NCBI GenBank assembly: GCA_003508835.1
Contig: PUFA01000092.1
Span: 6,367,501 to 6,431,500, forward strand
Direction of reading: 5' to 3'
Length of the DNA stretch: 64,000 nt
DNA from: Eonycteris spelaea
Lineage: Eukaryota; Chordata; Mammalia; Chiroptera; Pteropodidae
A program made the position numbers and the translations under genes. The notes under the pieces were generated by a model. It searched no databases. It was not told where the DNA came from and was given only the letters and a program-made list of their open reading frames with translations. Positions within the stretch are counted from its first letter, which is position 1; each line of letters starts with the position of its first letter. Of this stretch, positions 23,285 to 35,618 are shown one piece after another.

Positions 23285-25260
23285 CTCTCCAACACACACT
23301 GGACTGCACAAGAACGTTTATAGCAGCCTTATTTACAATCCTCATAAACTTGAAATAGCCAAGATATTCTTCAATAGTGGATGGAGAAACAAACTGGCAC
23401 ATCCATACAATGGAAATACCATTCAGCAATAAAAAGGAATGAACTATCAAACTATGCAAAGATATGGATGAATCTTCAATGTATATTGCTAAGTGAAAGA
23501 AGTCGGTCTGGAAAAGCCAGTCTATAATCATTCCATTTGTATGACATTCTGAAAAAGGCAAAACTATAGAGATGGTAAATAGATTACTGGTTTTTAGGAG
23601 TTCAGGAACAGGTAGGTTGGGGGAGGACAGAATAGGTGAAGCACAGGGTATTTTTTAGGGCAATGAAACTATTCTGTATGATACTGTAAGAGTGGAAATA
23701 TGATACAATGTATTTGTGAAAACAGAATTTTATAGCATAAAGAGTGGACCATATCATATGCAAATTAAAGGTCAGAGGACCATAGGATGGATTGCAGACT
23801 GTGACAGAAGAATTTAACTTATTACAATATATGAAATAACTTCCCCTAAGGGAGAAAAGGTACCTATTTATGTTATTTGGAAATAAGCGGAATCTGTAAG
23901 ACTGAAAGTAGTAGGAAATGCACCCAAACACTATTTTATGGTTGATAAAGCTGTTTCCCCTAGGAATACAGGTTAATAATTCTAAAACCAATATACCTAG
24001 AATTGAATAATTAAGTAAATGGATGGCAGATGGTAGAAGCTAGGTATCTCACTGTTGGAGTGGGAGGTTACAGATAAGCATGGGGAGACTTCTAGGATGA
24101 TCCATGAGGTAATACACTAGAGTTGGAGACATCAGTATGAACTCATGTTTTATATTTCATTGTTCTGCCAGCTGAAAATGCCTAGAAACAACAACACAAG
24201 TAACAATAAGCAAAACTGGCCCCAGATCTTGATTTCTAATACCGTTCTCCAGTAAAAGGAATCAAGACTGCTTAGAGAAATGGTTAATTCTAGGACTGGG
24301 GCAGGAAATATGCAAGTTGAGTCTGGAACAGCTTGTAGTTCAAGAAAGTCAGAAAATGCTGAAACAAACAAGCAACTCACAAGGATGGAATTATATCGAA
24401 AGAACACAGGAGTCAACTGAAAGAGCTCCCCATGGTCAAAGCTGGAACAATTTAACCAACAAAGCAAAGTATTAAATTATGTCTCAAAGAATAAGATAAA
24501 TATCCATGAGTATATAATGATAAAAATAAGTGACTTAATTAAAAAAAAAAAAAAGTGGGAGAAAAAAGACAAATTTCCCATGCAGAAGAATTGCAAATAA
24601 TCTATGTAGACACACACTCCTTAAGTGTGGGCTGCACATAGTAACTTCCCTATAAAGGGAATAGTATGAGAATGTGGAAAAGAGGAACTACAGTGGAGAA
24701 ACCTGACAAGCACTACCTGAGCCAGGTGACTGAGGTCAACATCAATAGTGTTAAGTCATATTCATAGTATGTATTCTTGACTTGATGTGGCAATTTATCT
24801 ATGTGAGTGTCTTCCCCAAAACTCATAACCTCAGCTTAACCATAAGAAAAGTATCAGACTAATACCAACTGAGAGGCAGTCTACAAAATACCTGACAAGT
24901 ACTCTTCAAAACCATAAGGGTAACCAAAAATACGCAAAGTCTGAGAAACTGGCACAGCCAAGAGGAGCCTAAGGAGACACAATATCTAACTTTAACATGG
25001 TATTCTGGATAGCATTCTGGAACAGAAAAAATACATTAGATAAAAACTAAGGAAATCTGAATAAAGTATTGACTTTAATAAATAATAATATATCAACATT
25101 GGTTCAGTAATTGTGCAAATGTAGTATACTAACTTAAAATGTTAATAATAGGAGCAACTGTGTTTGGGTATATAGGAACTCTTTGTACTATATTTGCAAC
25201 ATTTTGCAAATCTATTATCTATTCTAAAATTACAAATTTATTTTTTTTAATTAAAAAAAG
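23285..25260 (+). mobile_element. L1M 3' end, 2 kb, near-complete 3' UTR
   Basis: It starts in the ORF2/3' UTR boundary (TTTATAGCAGCCTTATTTAC, CATACAATGGAAATACCATT, AATAAAAAGGAATGAACTA). It runs through the long L1M 3' UTR (CACAGGAGTCAACTGAAAGA, TATTCTGGATAGCATTCTGG, GTTAATAATAGGAGCAACTG) and ends with TTTGCAAATCTATTATCTATTC and an A/T tail near 25255. Open frames at 23253-23561, 23602-23991 and 24150-24467 (minus) are shadows. It is 5'-truncated, and its closest relative in the window is 55.8-58.1 kb. Confidence 0.9.
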
Positions 25261-25279
25261 GAAATACAACAGGCCATTA

Positions 25280-25385
25280 CTTTATTCTTTTGTTAACTCT
25301 TTCTCAAGCTAAAATTGAGGGGTTAGATTAGAGGGTTTATAAAGTTGCTTATATCTCTAAGATTCTGTGACTCCATGACATAAAT
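25280..25385 (+). mobile_element. L3/CR1 3' end fragment
   Basis: GAGGGGTTAGATTAGAGGGT, then ATCTCTAAGATTCTGTGACT and CCATGACA echoes the 3' terminus of L3/CR1 LINEs, which ends in repeats of ATTCTATGA type. Confidence 0.5.
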
Positions 25386-26200
25386 CTATCAAGAAATTTA
25401 TCTTAAGCAAAAAAATCCCAAGAATATTGGGATTAAAAAAGCCCAATTTATCAATAGACAGTTCAGTAATCGTACTATTAATTTTTTTCAATGTAATACC
25501 TATCTAATAACTATATAAGAAAAAAAATATCAATTTTCATATTTTTTCTGGACTATAATTGATATGCAGTGTTTGCCAAATCTTTACTCACACAGTCACC
25601 ACAAAAAGCAAAAAATTTTTTCTAATGGAGTGTGTTTACTGAGAATGAACTAACACAGCATGGGAAAATGGTGGCTATTTTTAAACAGGCCCATTATATT
25701 CCTCTCGAGAGCAACGCTGTACATATTCAAGTAAATACATTACGACATGGGGCCGATGATGAAAGACTATAACTGAAAGGTACTGCTGTGGTTTCACCTT
25801 AATGAGCTTAATGAACAGTGGTGAACTAACCCTTTGGGAACACCAAATGTGGAGAATGAAAGGTGGAAAAAAGCCTTCCTACTTCTCTAAAACAAGAGCT
25901 ACCATTTCCTAATGCTATACTGTATGTAATGGATGGAGAAAAGGCAGGAGGTGGTAATTACAAAGGTTCTCAAATGGTGGTTGCAGGGGAATAGCTGATC
26001 AGCAGCAAGAAGATCAGCAGCAGGGGATGAAAGACTGTTGAGTCGGATCTGACATAAAATGGGTCACATAGTTAATCAGCTGAACAGCCCCGGAATTCAT
26101 CTATGACTGACTTACAAAGATCTACTGAGTAACGGACCAATGAGATTTAGTGGGTTAGTGTTGACAATGCTTCTGCTTCTGGCAGGAAAGAGATCTTTTT
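25386..26200. other. Unassigned sequence
   Basis: No element recognised. CTCTCGAGAG at 25702-25711 is a small CpG-containing palindrome, and CAGCAGCAAGAAGATCAGCAGCAG near 26000 is a short imperfect direct repeat. Confidence 0.5.
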
Positions 26201-26201
26201 A

Positions 26202-26237
26202 AAATGAATGAATGAATGAATGAATGAATGAATGAAT
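26202..26237 (+). repeat. (AATG)n microsatellite, about 9 units
   Basis: Clean tetranucleotide repeat AATGAATGAATG, preceded by TTTTTA and followed by ATAGGTAAC. Confidence 0.97.
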
Positions 26238-28158
26238 AGGTAACTTCAATACCAACATTTTTTTCTTAAAACTTTCAAGAGGAGACTTAAGAAAAGCTGA
26301 GAAAAGACTGAGTTGAAATCAGAAGAACCTCGTGTGATTTATGCAATGAGAGTTTCAAAATTCCAAACAAGCCACACATTTTTATCAAGCCCTTTTTGTT
26401 CTTCTGTTATATTCTGCTCTTTGGAGATTCTAAGAGTAAAGTAAAACCAGGCCCCACTATTGTGGAGTAATTTGACCCCAATCGAAAAGCAGAACCAGAG
26501 CTGGTAAGCAGACTTGGAAAATTAGAGACTCCAACTGTTTTATAAGAAGAGTAGGAGGACAATAGATTGGCTAACTGAAAGGAAGGCCAGTAAAAGAATT
26601 TGGAGTCTGATTCCTAAAATATGTTTAAAGAAAGGCAATTTTATTGTTTGTGAGTGCTTAAAGAAATTTATGCACAAAGGATACCTTTAACAATGAGGTA
26701 AATGCAACCCTGCCCAAAATGACCTAACTGAAAGAGCATGCCAGTAAGTCAACGGTCAAAAAGAACATGGTCGTATAAGCAGCCAATTCCAAACCTGTCA
26801 AATCCAAAATGTAGTCATGATATCCCTTAGTGTTGATCTTTGGGTCCCTGTCAGCTTGTTGAGAGTTGTCTAGGAGTGAGCACCTAAAAATCTATTTACC
26901 CCTCAGTTTCACCACATACTCTCAGCTTCTTCCAGCGATCATTTGTTGTTATCAAAGCCATGAGAAGCCATTCCTGAATCCATTCAGGGGGAGTAAGGGT
27001 GAACTGAATTCTTCCTACTTCAGAACAGAGTATTTAAAAGATAAAACAGACATTGTTCTTGCCAATAGCTGTCATTTCTCAGGGCATGATCTGATGCGTT
27101 TTTCTAAAAATCCTTTTCACCACTTACAATAAGGAAGGGAAAGAATAAAAGAGGTAAAGGGAACACCATCCCTGTATTATGCAAGTATCTGTAGGTTTTT
27201 CCTGCTAAGGTATTTAAAAATGGCTGTTCATCAAATACGTTTTTATGATTCTTTCTGAACTATGATTTTTATGCTATCTAGTTACTTAAAGAAAAGCCTT
27301 ATTTTCTACAAAAGCACATAAATTGTTTTCAGTTTTAACTCCATCAGAATTATCAAAATTCTTTATTAAGAGAGTTCCAGTTAGTGATATATTATTTAGA
27401 TATTTTATTTTTATAAGTCAGTTCTTTTGAGTCACTGCCACCACCTTGTCTGCTTGCTCACTGTAATATTTTTATCACATTTTGTCCTTAACATAGAAAT
27501 GTTATATAAAAAAGCATTTTTTATTAAGAATTTTGAAACAGTTTTCAAAATATAACTTTTAAAAAATTCTACTTCATGTGTATAAAATGCCCAGATATAG
27601 CTGCAATGCTGTTATAATGAATAAAATGACAAACTCTCACAAAGAAATAAAAATTCCTAGTCCCAAATGAAGACCTGCTTATTTGTGGCAGCACAGTGAA
27701 AGAATGTGCTTATGCCTTGGAAATTCTAAGTAACCAGACTTTAGTTGTAATACTTCTTAATTTTTACAATTTTTCTTCAAAGAAAAGAAATCCTTGTCCA
27801 GAAGCAGCCTTCTCTTTGAAGACAAATCATTCTGTTGTGTGTGGGGGGAGGGAATAGGGGAGAGCAGGTAGTGAGTTCTGCACCTTCTTCCTCAAAGACT
27901 TGATTCCTCTCATTCCATGGCATTTTCTGTTCAGGCCACAGTAACAAGGTAAATGTGCCACCAGACAGGCATAGACAAATCTCCTATGACTGCAAAGTTT
28001 AACAGGCACACTGAATCCTGTGTGCCATGGCTGTCAGACAAATTGGTTACCAGGTTGTGCTGATGACAGATTATTTGAGCTCTTTGTACATGGATGGTTA
28101 ATAGACATTGGTTAACAAATGGATGTAGGTTGATGTTTCCATTAGAGATTGTTAATTC
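26238..28158. other. Unassigned, about 1.9 kb
   Basis: No repeat or exon recognised. The frame at 26866-27132 (88 codons) and minus frames at 27827-28188 have no familiar domain. This is one of the longest repeat-free stretches here, and thus a candidate place for conserved non-coding sequence. Confidence 0.5.
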
Positions 28159-28190
28159 ATTAAAAAACAAAAACAAAAACAAAAACAAAC
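28159..28190 (+). repeat. (CAAAAA)n microsatellite
   Basis: Four units of CAAAAA within an A-rich run following TTCATTAAA. It may be a relic of a retrotransposon tail. Confidence 0.9.
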
Positions 28191-28530
28191 AATGTCTGTT
28201 GAGCTTGGCAGAAAAAAAAAATTATGCTTGTAAATACTCCTTAGTCTAAGTTATTTTAATGTTCTCAGAGTTCCTAATGAGGACAATTAAGTTAAAAAAA
28301 AAAAAGTCATCACATTAAGTTAAAAAGTACATGGCATTCCTTTGCCTTGGTGGTTAGGACATTCACAGATGTGTCTAATGAATTTAGAGCTTCATGAGGC
28401 AGAAGGTTCCTGGTTCTGCCAAAGACTAGCAAAAGTCCTACAATTTTCCACAAGGGAAGGGGGTGAAGAAACACCACTGCTTTTCAAATTTCTACTTTGG
28501 AAATCATCTGAAGTATTTTTTAATTAATGT
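28191..28530. other. Unassigned sequence with two poly(A) runs
   Basis: A runs lie near 28211-28220 and 28293-28303. No retroelement body could be identified beside either. Confidence 0.5.
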
Positions 28531-28685
28531 TTCTGTTATGGACTGAATCATATTCTCCCAAAATTCATATGTAAAACCCTAATCCCGAATATCTCAGAAT
28601 ATGACTATATTTAGAGATAAGGGCTTTAAAGAGGCGATTAAGTTAAAATGAGGCCCTTATAGGGTAGAAGCCACACATTCCCTAG
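28531..28685 (+). mobile_element. MLT1-type LTR, 5' portion
   Basis: TGTTATGGACTGAATCATAT, CCCAAAATTCATATGTAAAA, CCCTAATCCC, AGAGATAAGGGCTTTAAAG and TAAAATGAGGCCCTTATAGG are the classic start of a MaLR MLT1 LTR. The 3' half is missing. Confidence 0.85.
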
Positions 28686-29514
28686 TATTTCGCAGCACAA
28701 GCAAACTACTGCAGTTCCTCAATCATTCCAACTCCTCCAACCAACAAAAAAATCTGATTTGGTTGGACCTAGGCAGGAACAAATCTGAATTTTTAAAAAG
28801 CACACAGATGAATCTGATGCCAGCACTCCTAGGCTTACACCTTGATAAATACAGCTACCGAAGAGAACTACGTGTGTTTTGCCAGAGAGAACGCTTTCCT
28901 GCTGCATACCTTCATCTGTCTTCCCCATGTGACCCAACTGTTGCTGCTGCTGCCTTGTTTTGAAGAGGTTTGAGACCAAAGATGTCTTCTCAGACCTCAC
29001 CCCAGTCATCACACAGATGGAGCAGAGCAAAAGAGGAAAGCTACCTGGACCCCTGCCTATTAGAATGCACATCCTGAATACTCAGAAAACATGACCCTGG
29101 AATTGAAATCTCATGTACGCACTGCTGCTCCAAAGTTATTTCCATTTGGCTGTGCCTCTCTCTTGGGGCTCCTTTCAGTTCTCTAATGCTGGGTTGTAGT
29201 TAAATTTATCAAGCACTGCTTTGGGGGGAAATCACATCCATTACCCTAGAAGTTCCTATGGAAACTATTTTTTTATAGATGGGGTCTTTAAAATCTGACA
29301 CTAATAATATAAACTTGTCCCAAGGCACCTATGTACTCAGTAACAGACTGAGCCCACAAGCAAAATTGTGAGGTTAAAGGAGTCCATTTCTAAGGTTTTA
29401 GCTTCTTCTGTTTTCCATTAGCTGAGTCAGATCACTAATCCTTGCTCCAGACATAGGTGGTTCTTCTGCATTCTACTACTGACTTTTGTTTTAGAGGAAG
29501 TTGTCCTAACATTC
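28686..29514. other. Unassigned sequence
   Basis: It includes a (GCT)4 at about 28940-28952. A 117-codon minus frame at 28719-29072 with Gln-rich QQQQQ comes from that CAG run; there is no known domain, and I do not call a gene. Confidence 0.5.
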
Positions 29515-29950
29515 AGTTATTTAGTCATTCATTCAACAAAATCTCATTGAGTTTCCTCTTTGTAGTTTTTAGACACTGAACTAAGTGGTGGGGATACACT
29601 ATTTTCTGCTCTTAAAAAGATTATAGTCTAGGTGGATAGGAAATTCATCAAATACTCCTAACAAAGAGGATATAATTACACATAAATAAAAAGGAGCCAA
29701 TGTTATCAAATAGGGGCTATCAAGGTGCAACCCAGAAACCAAACCAAAGGAACTTTCTCAGAGCAAGGAGAAAAGGCCCACTGAAAGGTGTACATGGCTA
29801 GTTCAAGAAGCTTCAGCCTGTGGGCTGCCGCAGAGAGCATGGCAGACACGGCTTCAGAAGATGAACCCTGAGAGAAAGGTAGGAACCAGACAAAGTGGGG
29901 ACCTTGTAATGGAGCTGGAATGGGGTGGCTCTCTCTTCATCAAATCCTCT
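29515..29950 (+). mobile_element. Ancient mammalian repeat (same family as 17.5 kb)
   Basis: TAGTCATTCATTCAACAAAA, GGTGGGGATACACTATTTTC and GATTATAGTCTAGGTGGATA give the 5' part. GAACCAGACAAAGTGGGGAC and CTTGTAATGGAGCTGG suggest that a later part of the same element survives near 29890. Confidence 0.6.
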
Positions 29951-31221
29951 GGTTCATGGGAAGAAAGATCAGTGCTCTGTTGGGACTCCAGTATGATAAT
30001 TAGCCATAGTAGACTTACTGATGAAGTAAATTTCTAATTCCTATTGTAGGCGGTGAGAGAACCTAGCTTGTTGACATGGCTATTGTTTAGCACAAAAACA
30101 GTATTTGAAATTATCCCCAAATCATGATATGTTTTTCTTTCCTCAGTTACCTAAACAAAACAATTTTTGTATTGTATCAGATGTCACAAGGATGATATCA
30201 TTTTATCCACTATCCAAATAGAATATTATTTTTCAACCAAATTTAGCAACTGGAAATTTTTTGTATAAAGTATTTAGGGATGCGATTTATCTGAAATAGC
30301 AATACCAAAAGAGGATATGTGCTATAGAGGGCTTTTCCGAGCCAGCCTTTTGTTCAATACTTGTCTGTGCATGCCTGGCTTATCTCCCCCAGAAGATGAA
30401 AATAATGTCTAATCCTGGAATAGCAACTGTTCAGGACTGACTACACCCCATCCCCACCTCTTTTCTCATGGAAAGCAAAACTATACATTTCCACACAAAC
30501 AAACAGCCAGTTAACAGGCATAAATGCTAAGTAGGAAATTAAGTTAGAGTGAGTAAAACAGACTACTAAAATTTTGACTATCCTGCTAAATTTAATCAAA
30601 GAAGATCTATTTATGCCAATTTAAAAATGGTTTCTAGGAGCTGCTTGATCACACATTTCAGCAAAACACTGAAGACTAAAATAGAGAAAGGAAATATAGT
30701 TATTCCCTGCATGGAAATGTGCTCCTAATTAAGGTGTCTATCCACACCCTCCTTTACAGAAGAAATAAATAGCTCATTCTGCTGGACGAGGATTACTATA
30801 TTTTGTGATGAATTCACTCTGGCTGCCTGACTCTTTCACTTAACTATGGAGACCCAGATGAACTGGAGGGAAAAGAAATTCAGAACTGTCAATTACGTCA
30901 GTGGGAAATTCCATCACTAATTTCTTTTTTCATGCATTTCAGTTCAGTATTAAAATGCATGGGTATAAATTTGTTAAATGTGCTAAGTCAACTCCTTTTT
31001 CTATAGTATTTCTCCCTCCAGCTCTCGTTCTGTGTTCCAAAGTATAATTAGTAGTTTCTTTCCACAGTTATGTTTTCCTTCATGCTTCCACTACCACCAG
31101 CATAAATAATTATGTTAGAAATAAGTGATTATGCAGGTGTGACCTTGATTTGGAGATTTTGAAAATGATATCTGCTTCATTCTATTTTAGAAAAACTACC
31201 ATACAGAGTGTATTTTCAGGG
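29951..31221. other. Unassigned, about 1.27 kb
   Basis: Repeat-poor and AT-rich. No frame over 60 codons and no known motif. Confidence 0.5.
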
Positions 31222-31247
31222 TTTTTTTTTTTTTTTTTTTTTTTTTT
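31222..31247 (+). repeat. Poly(T), 26 bases
   Basis: A pure T run between TTTTCAGGG and GCACATTG. A MIR begins shortly to its right. I see no retrocopy that would own it. Confidence 0.95.
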
Positions 31248-31269
31248 GCACATTGCCAGAATTATACAA

Positions 31270-31440
31270 TCTATGGCTTCAGAATCAGGACTCAAATAAT
31301 AGTGCAGTGCAGCCCCTGACTTTCTACATAACCTTGACAAGACATTTACATGTCCTGGTTCAGTTCCTCTATCTGTAAAACAGGGATAAAACTATTGACT
31401 TTATTAATAGGGCTATGGTTCAGATTAGTTATCCCAGCTT
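31270..31440 (+). mobile_element. MIR (sense)
   Basis: GGCTTCAGAATCAGGACTCA, CCTTGACAAGACATTTACAT, TTCCTCTATCTGTAAAACAG, GGATAAAACTATTGAC and AATAGGGCTATGGTTCAGAT run through the MIR core. Confidence 0.75.
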
Positions 31441-31764
31441 TGCAAACTGCTTTCAAAAATCATAGGCTGCAAAAATCACACTCAAGCAAAGGATGTACTT
31501 ATTCTGTGCATCCTTCAAAATATCATCCCTTCTCACTCAAATCATTTATCCCTTCCTACCACATAACTAGATTCTCTCAGGTGAGAAAATGGCTTAATGG
31601 TAGATGTCATCAAGTACCTGTTCTGAACTAATTTCATGAAATGCAAGACAATACGTAAATTAATAAATAAAATAAAGTTTAGTATAAGATTCTGATACTA
31701 ATAGCCTGTTTCATGAAAACTACACTGAACTCTGGTTTCTGTATTATGTTGATAGCGTCATCAT

Positions 31765-32030
31765 ATTCATCATCATTGATAATGTTTACTGAGTGTAACT
31801 CGGTACCAGGCATTATGCTAAGCTTTTTAACATAATCACCTCATATAATCCTCACAACAGTTCTATGAGAAAAGTATTGTCATTATTTTCCCCATTTTAC
31901 TGATAAGGTAGTTGAGGCTTACATGGATCAAATAACTTGAAGTTACACGACTTGTAAGAGGTAGAACTAGAGCTCAAACTCAGTTCTAACTGAACCCAGA
32001 GTCTCAGCTTTTAATGACCTTGCTATATTC
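31765..32030 (-). mobile_element. MIR (antisense)
   Basis: GTACCAGGCATTATGCTAAG, CACCTCATATAATCCTCACA, ACAGTTCTATGAGAAAAGTA, CCCCATTTTACTGATAAGG and AGTTACACGACTTGTAAGAG give an almost full reverse-complement MIR. Confidence 0.9.
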
Positions 32031-32963
32031 CCATCATATCTAAATTACTCAGCAACCAACACTGGTATTAAAATTTAATGCAATTATGGAAAGGAAAAAG
32101 ACATCAGAAAGGTGATAATATAGCAGGTGTAGAAAATGCCCCAAATTAAAGCAGTTTTCAAATTAAAAGAGTCAAATAAGCTTATACTCAATTGAAAGGA
32201 AGAACATCAACCCTAGAAGAGAATATAACTGATTCTTCCAATCAAATAGCAGTATGACTCAAATACACTTTATATTAAATACATCTGACATATTACTTTT
32301 TCACATATCCTGTTAATCATTTTAAAATGTATTAATAATTTTAAATAAAATTTAAATATGTAAAGCGTATTTAAAAAGATATTGAATTAAGCTGAACATT
32401 AAAGAAGATGAATTCTAAGTTTCTATTTAAAAAGTTTAATGATTCTCTGAATGATTGGTGAAATATAAATTAACTGAACAGCATTGTTCTGTGCATATAA
32501 GAGATTACTTCACATTTCTCTTGGAAGCTTTTCCAAACTTTTTCATTCCCCGATTGTCTCCTATTTTCACTCAGAAATCCTTCCTCTCACCAGTTAACTT
32601 TCTTTCATATTTAGATGAACATATCATTTGTCTTCTATACCAGGACATTTTTGATACTGAAAGGGAACCCCAAATTTTGAAATTACATATTGTTCAAGAA
32701 AACATGTATTTCTTGACCATAAATTGTTTTTTTATTGTATTAGTGGGTTTATAAATAGTTCTACTTAGAAGCTAGTTTCAAAATTAAATTTCTTTGTGAA
32801 AATAAAAATGACATATTTGTGTATATTTAAATCAAATTTTTCAAAACTTCTTTAAATTATCTAAATATTAAAAATAATATAAGTAGAATAAGTAGCCAGT
32901 ATCTAAGCTATAACTGTTCCAAATATTGTATTACTAGTACTTTAAAAAAAATTCAATGTGCTA
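32031..32963. other. Unassigned, very AT-rich
   Basis: A 99-codon plus-strand frame at 32455-32754 looks fortuitous (hydrophobic, no domain). No repeat recognised. Confidence 0.5.
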
Positions 32964-32976
32964 TGAGTAGTCAACT
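32964..32976. repeat. Probable left TSD of minus-strand L1
   Basis: TGAGTAGTCAACT resembles TGAGGGAGTCAACT at 34297-34310, with one indel and one substitution. The two flank an L1 segment exactly. Confidence 0.5.
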
Positions 32977-34296
32977 TTGTTTACTTATTTAATCACTTTC
33001 AAGTGTAAAACAATATATTTCAAGATCTGTATACACTACGAAGTGATCACCCCTCAAAATCAAGTTACTATCTCCCATACTGTTTTTGCCTACCCCACAA
33101 CCCCCTCCCCCCTTGATAACCATTTACCTGTTCTCTGTATCTACAAGTATGTTTTTGTTTTATTTGTTCATTTTTTTGTTTGTTTATTCTTTAGATTCCA
33201 CAATGAGTGCTATCATATGGTATTTCTCTTTCTCTTTATGACTCATTTCACTTAGCACTATACCCTCAAGGGTTGTCATAAATGGCAAGATTTCCATCTT
33301 CTTTATCTATTAATTCATTAATGGACATATGTTATTTCCATATCTTGGTTACTATAAATAATGCTGCAGTAAACAAAGGGATGCATATGTTTTCGAATTA
33401 GTGTTTTTGTATTTTTTGGATAAATACCCAGAAGTAGAATAGCTGAATCATATGGTACTTCTTCTTACGTTTTTTTTCTTTCTTTTTATTTTTACAGTTT
33501 TGAGGAATCTCCATACTATTTCCATAGTGGATGTGCCAAATTACAATCCACCAACAGTGTATGAGAATTCCCTTTTCTCCACATCCTCTCCAACACTTGT
33601 TTCTTGTCTTTTTGATAATAGCCATTCTACCAGGTGTGAGGCGATATCTCACTGTGGTTTTGATTTACATCTCCCTAAAAATTAGTGACATTGAACATCT
33701 TTTCATGTGCTTGTTGACCACGTGTATGTCTTCTTTGGAAGAATATCTATTTAGATCCTCTGTATCTTTTTTAATCAGGTTGTTTGTTTTGTTGTTGTTG
33801 TTGTTGTTGAGTTCTATGAGTTCTTTATATATTTTGGATATTACCTCTTATCAGATGTATAATTTGCAAATATCTTCTCCCATTCAGTGGATTGCCATTT
33901 TGTTTTGATGATGGTTTTCTTTGTTGTACAGAAGCTTGTTAGTCTGATGCAGTCCCATTTGTTTATTTTTGTTTTTGTTTCTCTTGCCTTTGGAGTCAGA
34001 TTCACAAAAACAAAGCAAAGACCAATACCAAGGAGCTTACCACCTATGTTTTCTTCTAGAAATTTTATGGTTTCAGGTATTATATTCAGGTCTTTACTCC
34101 ATTTTGAGTTAATTGTTATGTATAGCATAAGAGAGCAGTCTAGTTTCATTATTTGCATGTGGTTTTCCCAATACCACTTTGAAGAGACTGTCTTTTTTCG
34201 ACTGCATGTTCTTGCCTCCTTTGTCACAGATTAATTTAGCATGGGCTTACTTCTAGGCTCTCTATTATGTTCCATTGATCTATCTGTCTCTTTTTC
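32977..34296 (-). mobile_element. L1, 5'-truncated: ORF2 C-terminus plus 3' UTR
   Basis: Read on the minus strand from 34296 to 32977 this is a contiguous 1.3-kb L1 3' end. The 3' UTR contains AAGTGATCACCCCTC, a C-rich run at 33095-33112 and ATAACCATTTACCTGTTCTC. Next come GGATAAATACCCAGAAGTAG and GGAATCTCCATACTATTTCC (ORF2 end), then TCTTCTCCCATTCAGTGGAT further upstream. Insertion limits are inferred from the imperfect 13/14-base TSD. Confidence 0.9.
33398..34227 (-). pseudogene. L1 ORF2 C-terminal relic
   Basis: This codes for the C-terminal end of the L1 ORF2 protein (endonuclease/reverse transcriptase polyprotein); neither enzyme domain is present. Two minus-strand frames remain readable. 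The first (33841-34227, 128 codons) shows KWSKDLNIIPETIKFLEENI, TKINKWDCIRLTSF and [15 protein letters not shown]. The second (33398-33652, 84 codons) shows [16 protein letters not shown] and the Cys-rich box [18 protein letters not shown]. The frame is broken between them (about 33653-33840). The copy begins only in the last third of ORF2, so it was never autonomous after insertion. Recognition as L1 is secure. Confidence 0.9.
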
Positions 34297-34310
34297 TGAG
34301 GGAGTCAACT
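34297..34310. repeat. Probable right TSD of minus-strand L1
   Basis: TGAGGGAGTCAACT, partner of 32964-32976. On the element's sense strand the duplication follows ACTATT, an acceptable L1 endonuclease context. Confidence 0.5.
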
Positions 34311-34689
34311 AATAGTATCTGCCATACATAAAAACTATGTATATATATTTTCCAGAATGTAAAGTTTCTAATATGTGCTGCCTCTTGCTCTCCTCAGTGC
34401 TGCTCCAGCATCCCTTCACCTTCCCTATATAGCCCCTTCTTTATTTAGAAAATAATTTGCAAGCATTAAAGACATTAATAACTAAATTAGGAAATTCTCC
34501 TTTGGAAATCAAAAAGATCAGAAAGAGGAGAGCAATGGAAAAAAAGGTGGGTATCATTTTATAAAAGAAACAGAAACTTAATAATTTTTTATTCAAAGAA
34601 TTCTCTAGAATCAGTGTCCTATAGTAAACACGGGCATGATATTTAAAGAAAACGGGGTATAGATATGTTACTGCAAATTTGGGTATATA
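34311..34689. other. Unassigned spacer between two L1 copies
   Basis: AT-rich. CTTGCTCTCCTCAGTGCTG (34386) is slightly GC-richer. No element recognised. Confidence 0.5.
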
Positions 34690-35618
34690 AAAATTTCAGG
34701 TTATTTTACTTTCCCTAAAACAAATTAAGTCTACTGAAAGTTTTAAAGTTTTTGCCTATGCCATTTAAATTCTTAACCTATGGAGAGTTGTTTCATGTGT
34801 GATGCATAGTAGAAATTAATTTTCATGCTTTTTCTATGTAGATAACCAACATTTTCAGCTGTAACTATTAAATAATAACTCCTTTCTCAAATGCTTTTCC
34901 ATTCCACTTCTCTTAAATATCAAAGTACTATACATGCATGAGTCTTTTGTAGAACTCATATTCTATTTCATGCATCAGTTTATCTTTCCTGTGTAAATTA
35001 TACATCTTAATAAATTAGTTCTATAAGCATGTATATCTGGAACAACAAATCCTTCTTCATGTTTTTGTTTTTTAAAGAAGTATTTTAGGGATTTGGGGAC
35101 CTTTATTGAATTACACAAAGAATCCTTTTGAGATTTTGACTGGAGTTACATTAAATCAATAGATCTATCTAGAAAGAAGGTCTTTATGACATCTTCCCTG
35201 ATGAACTGGGATACTTTTCTACCTAGTAGGCTTTTAAAATATCCTTCAAAAATGTTTTATAGTTTTATATATACAGGTTTTGCAATCTATTGTTAGATTT
35301 ATTCCTAAATATCATACTTCATATTTTAAATTGTTATTAAATCTTTCATAGTTATTATTCTTCTAATTGTTTGTTTCTGGTTTATAGAAGTATAATAAAC
35401 TTTTTGTGCTGATCTTACATCCAGCTACCTTTCTCAGCTCCCCTATTATTATAATTTGTTTACACAGTTTTGGGGGATTTCAAGTAGACAGTCATATCAT
35501 CTGAAAATGACAGGGTCTTTTTCTTGCCTATTCTAATGATTTTTAATTCATTTCTTTGTCTATAGAACTGGTTAGAAACTCCTTAACAATGCTAAATAGA
35601 AATGGTGATGTGTTGCTG
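34690..35618 (-). mobile_element. Inverted 5' segment of a twin-primed L1
   Basis: On the minus strand this is L1 ORF2 from just before the reverse-transcriptase active site to roughly four fifths of the frame. The active-site box reads FSDD, encoded by the complement of 35496-35507. Downstream landmarks include the complements of CTTTATTGAATTACACAAAG (35101) and GTGATGCATAGTAGAAATTA (34799). It ends near the complement of AGTTTTTGCCTATG (34747), the 'AAACATAGGCAAAAACT' part of L1. The sense segment beginning at 35640 starts at that same L1 position. No long frame survives. Confidence 0.85.

Noticed and set aside
23253..24467. Minus-strand frames of 102-129 codons
   Set aside because: They lie antisense to an L1M 3' UTR, with no protein similarity I know.
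28342..28400. tRNA-like head (TGGTGGTTAGGACATTCA)
   Set aside because: A B-box in register and a cloverleaf could not be formed.
28719..29072. Gln-rich minus-strand frame as a polyglutamine protein
   Set aside because: Only a (CAG)4-5 run in unique sequence; no exon structure or similarity.
33452..34234. Plus-strand frames of 77-125 codons
   Set aside because: They are antisense to genuine minus-strand L1 ORF2 remains.
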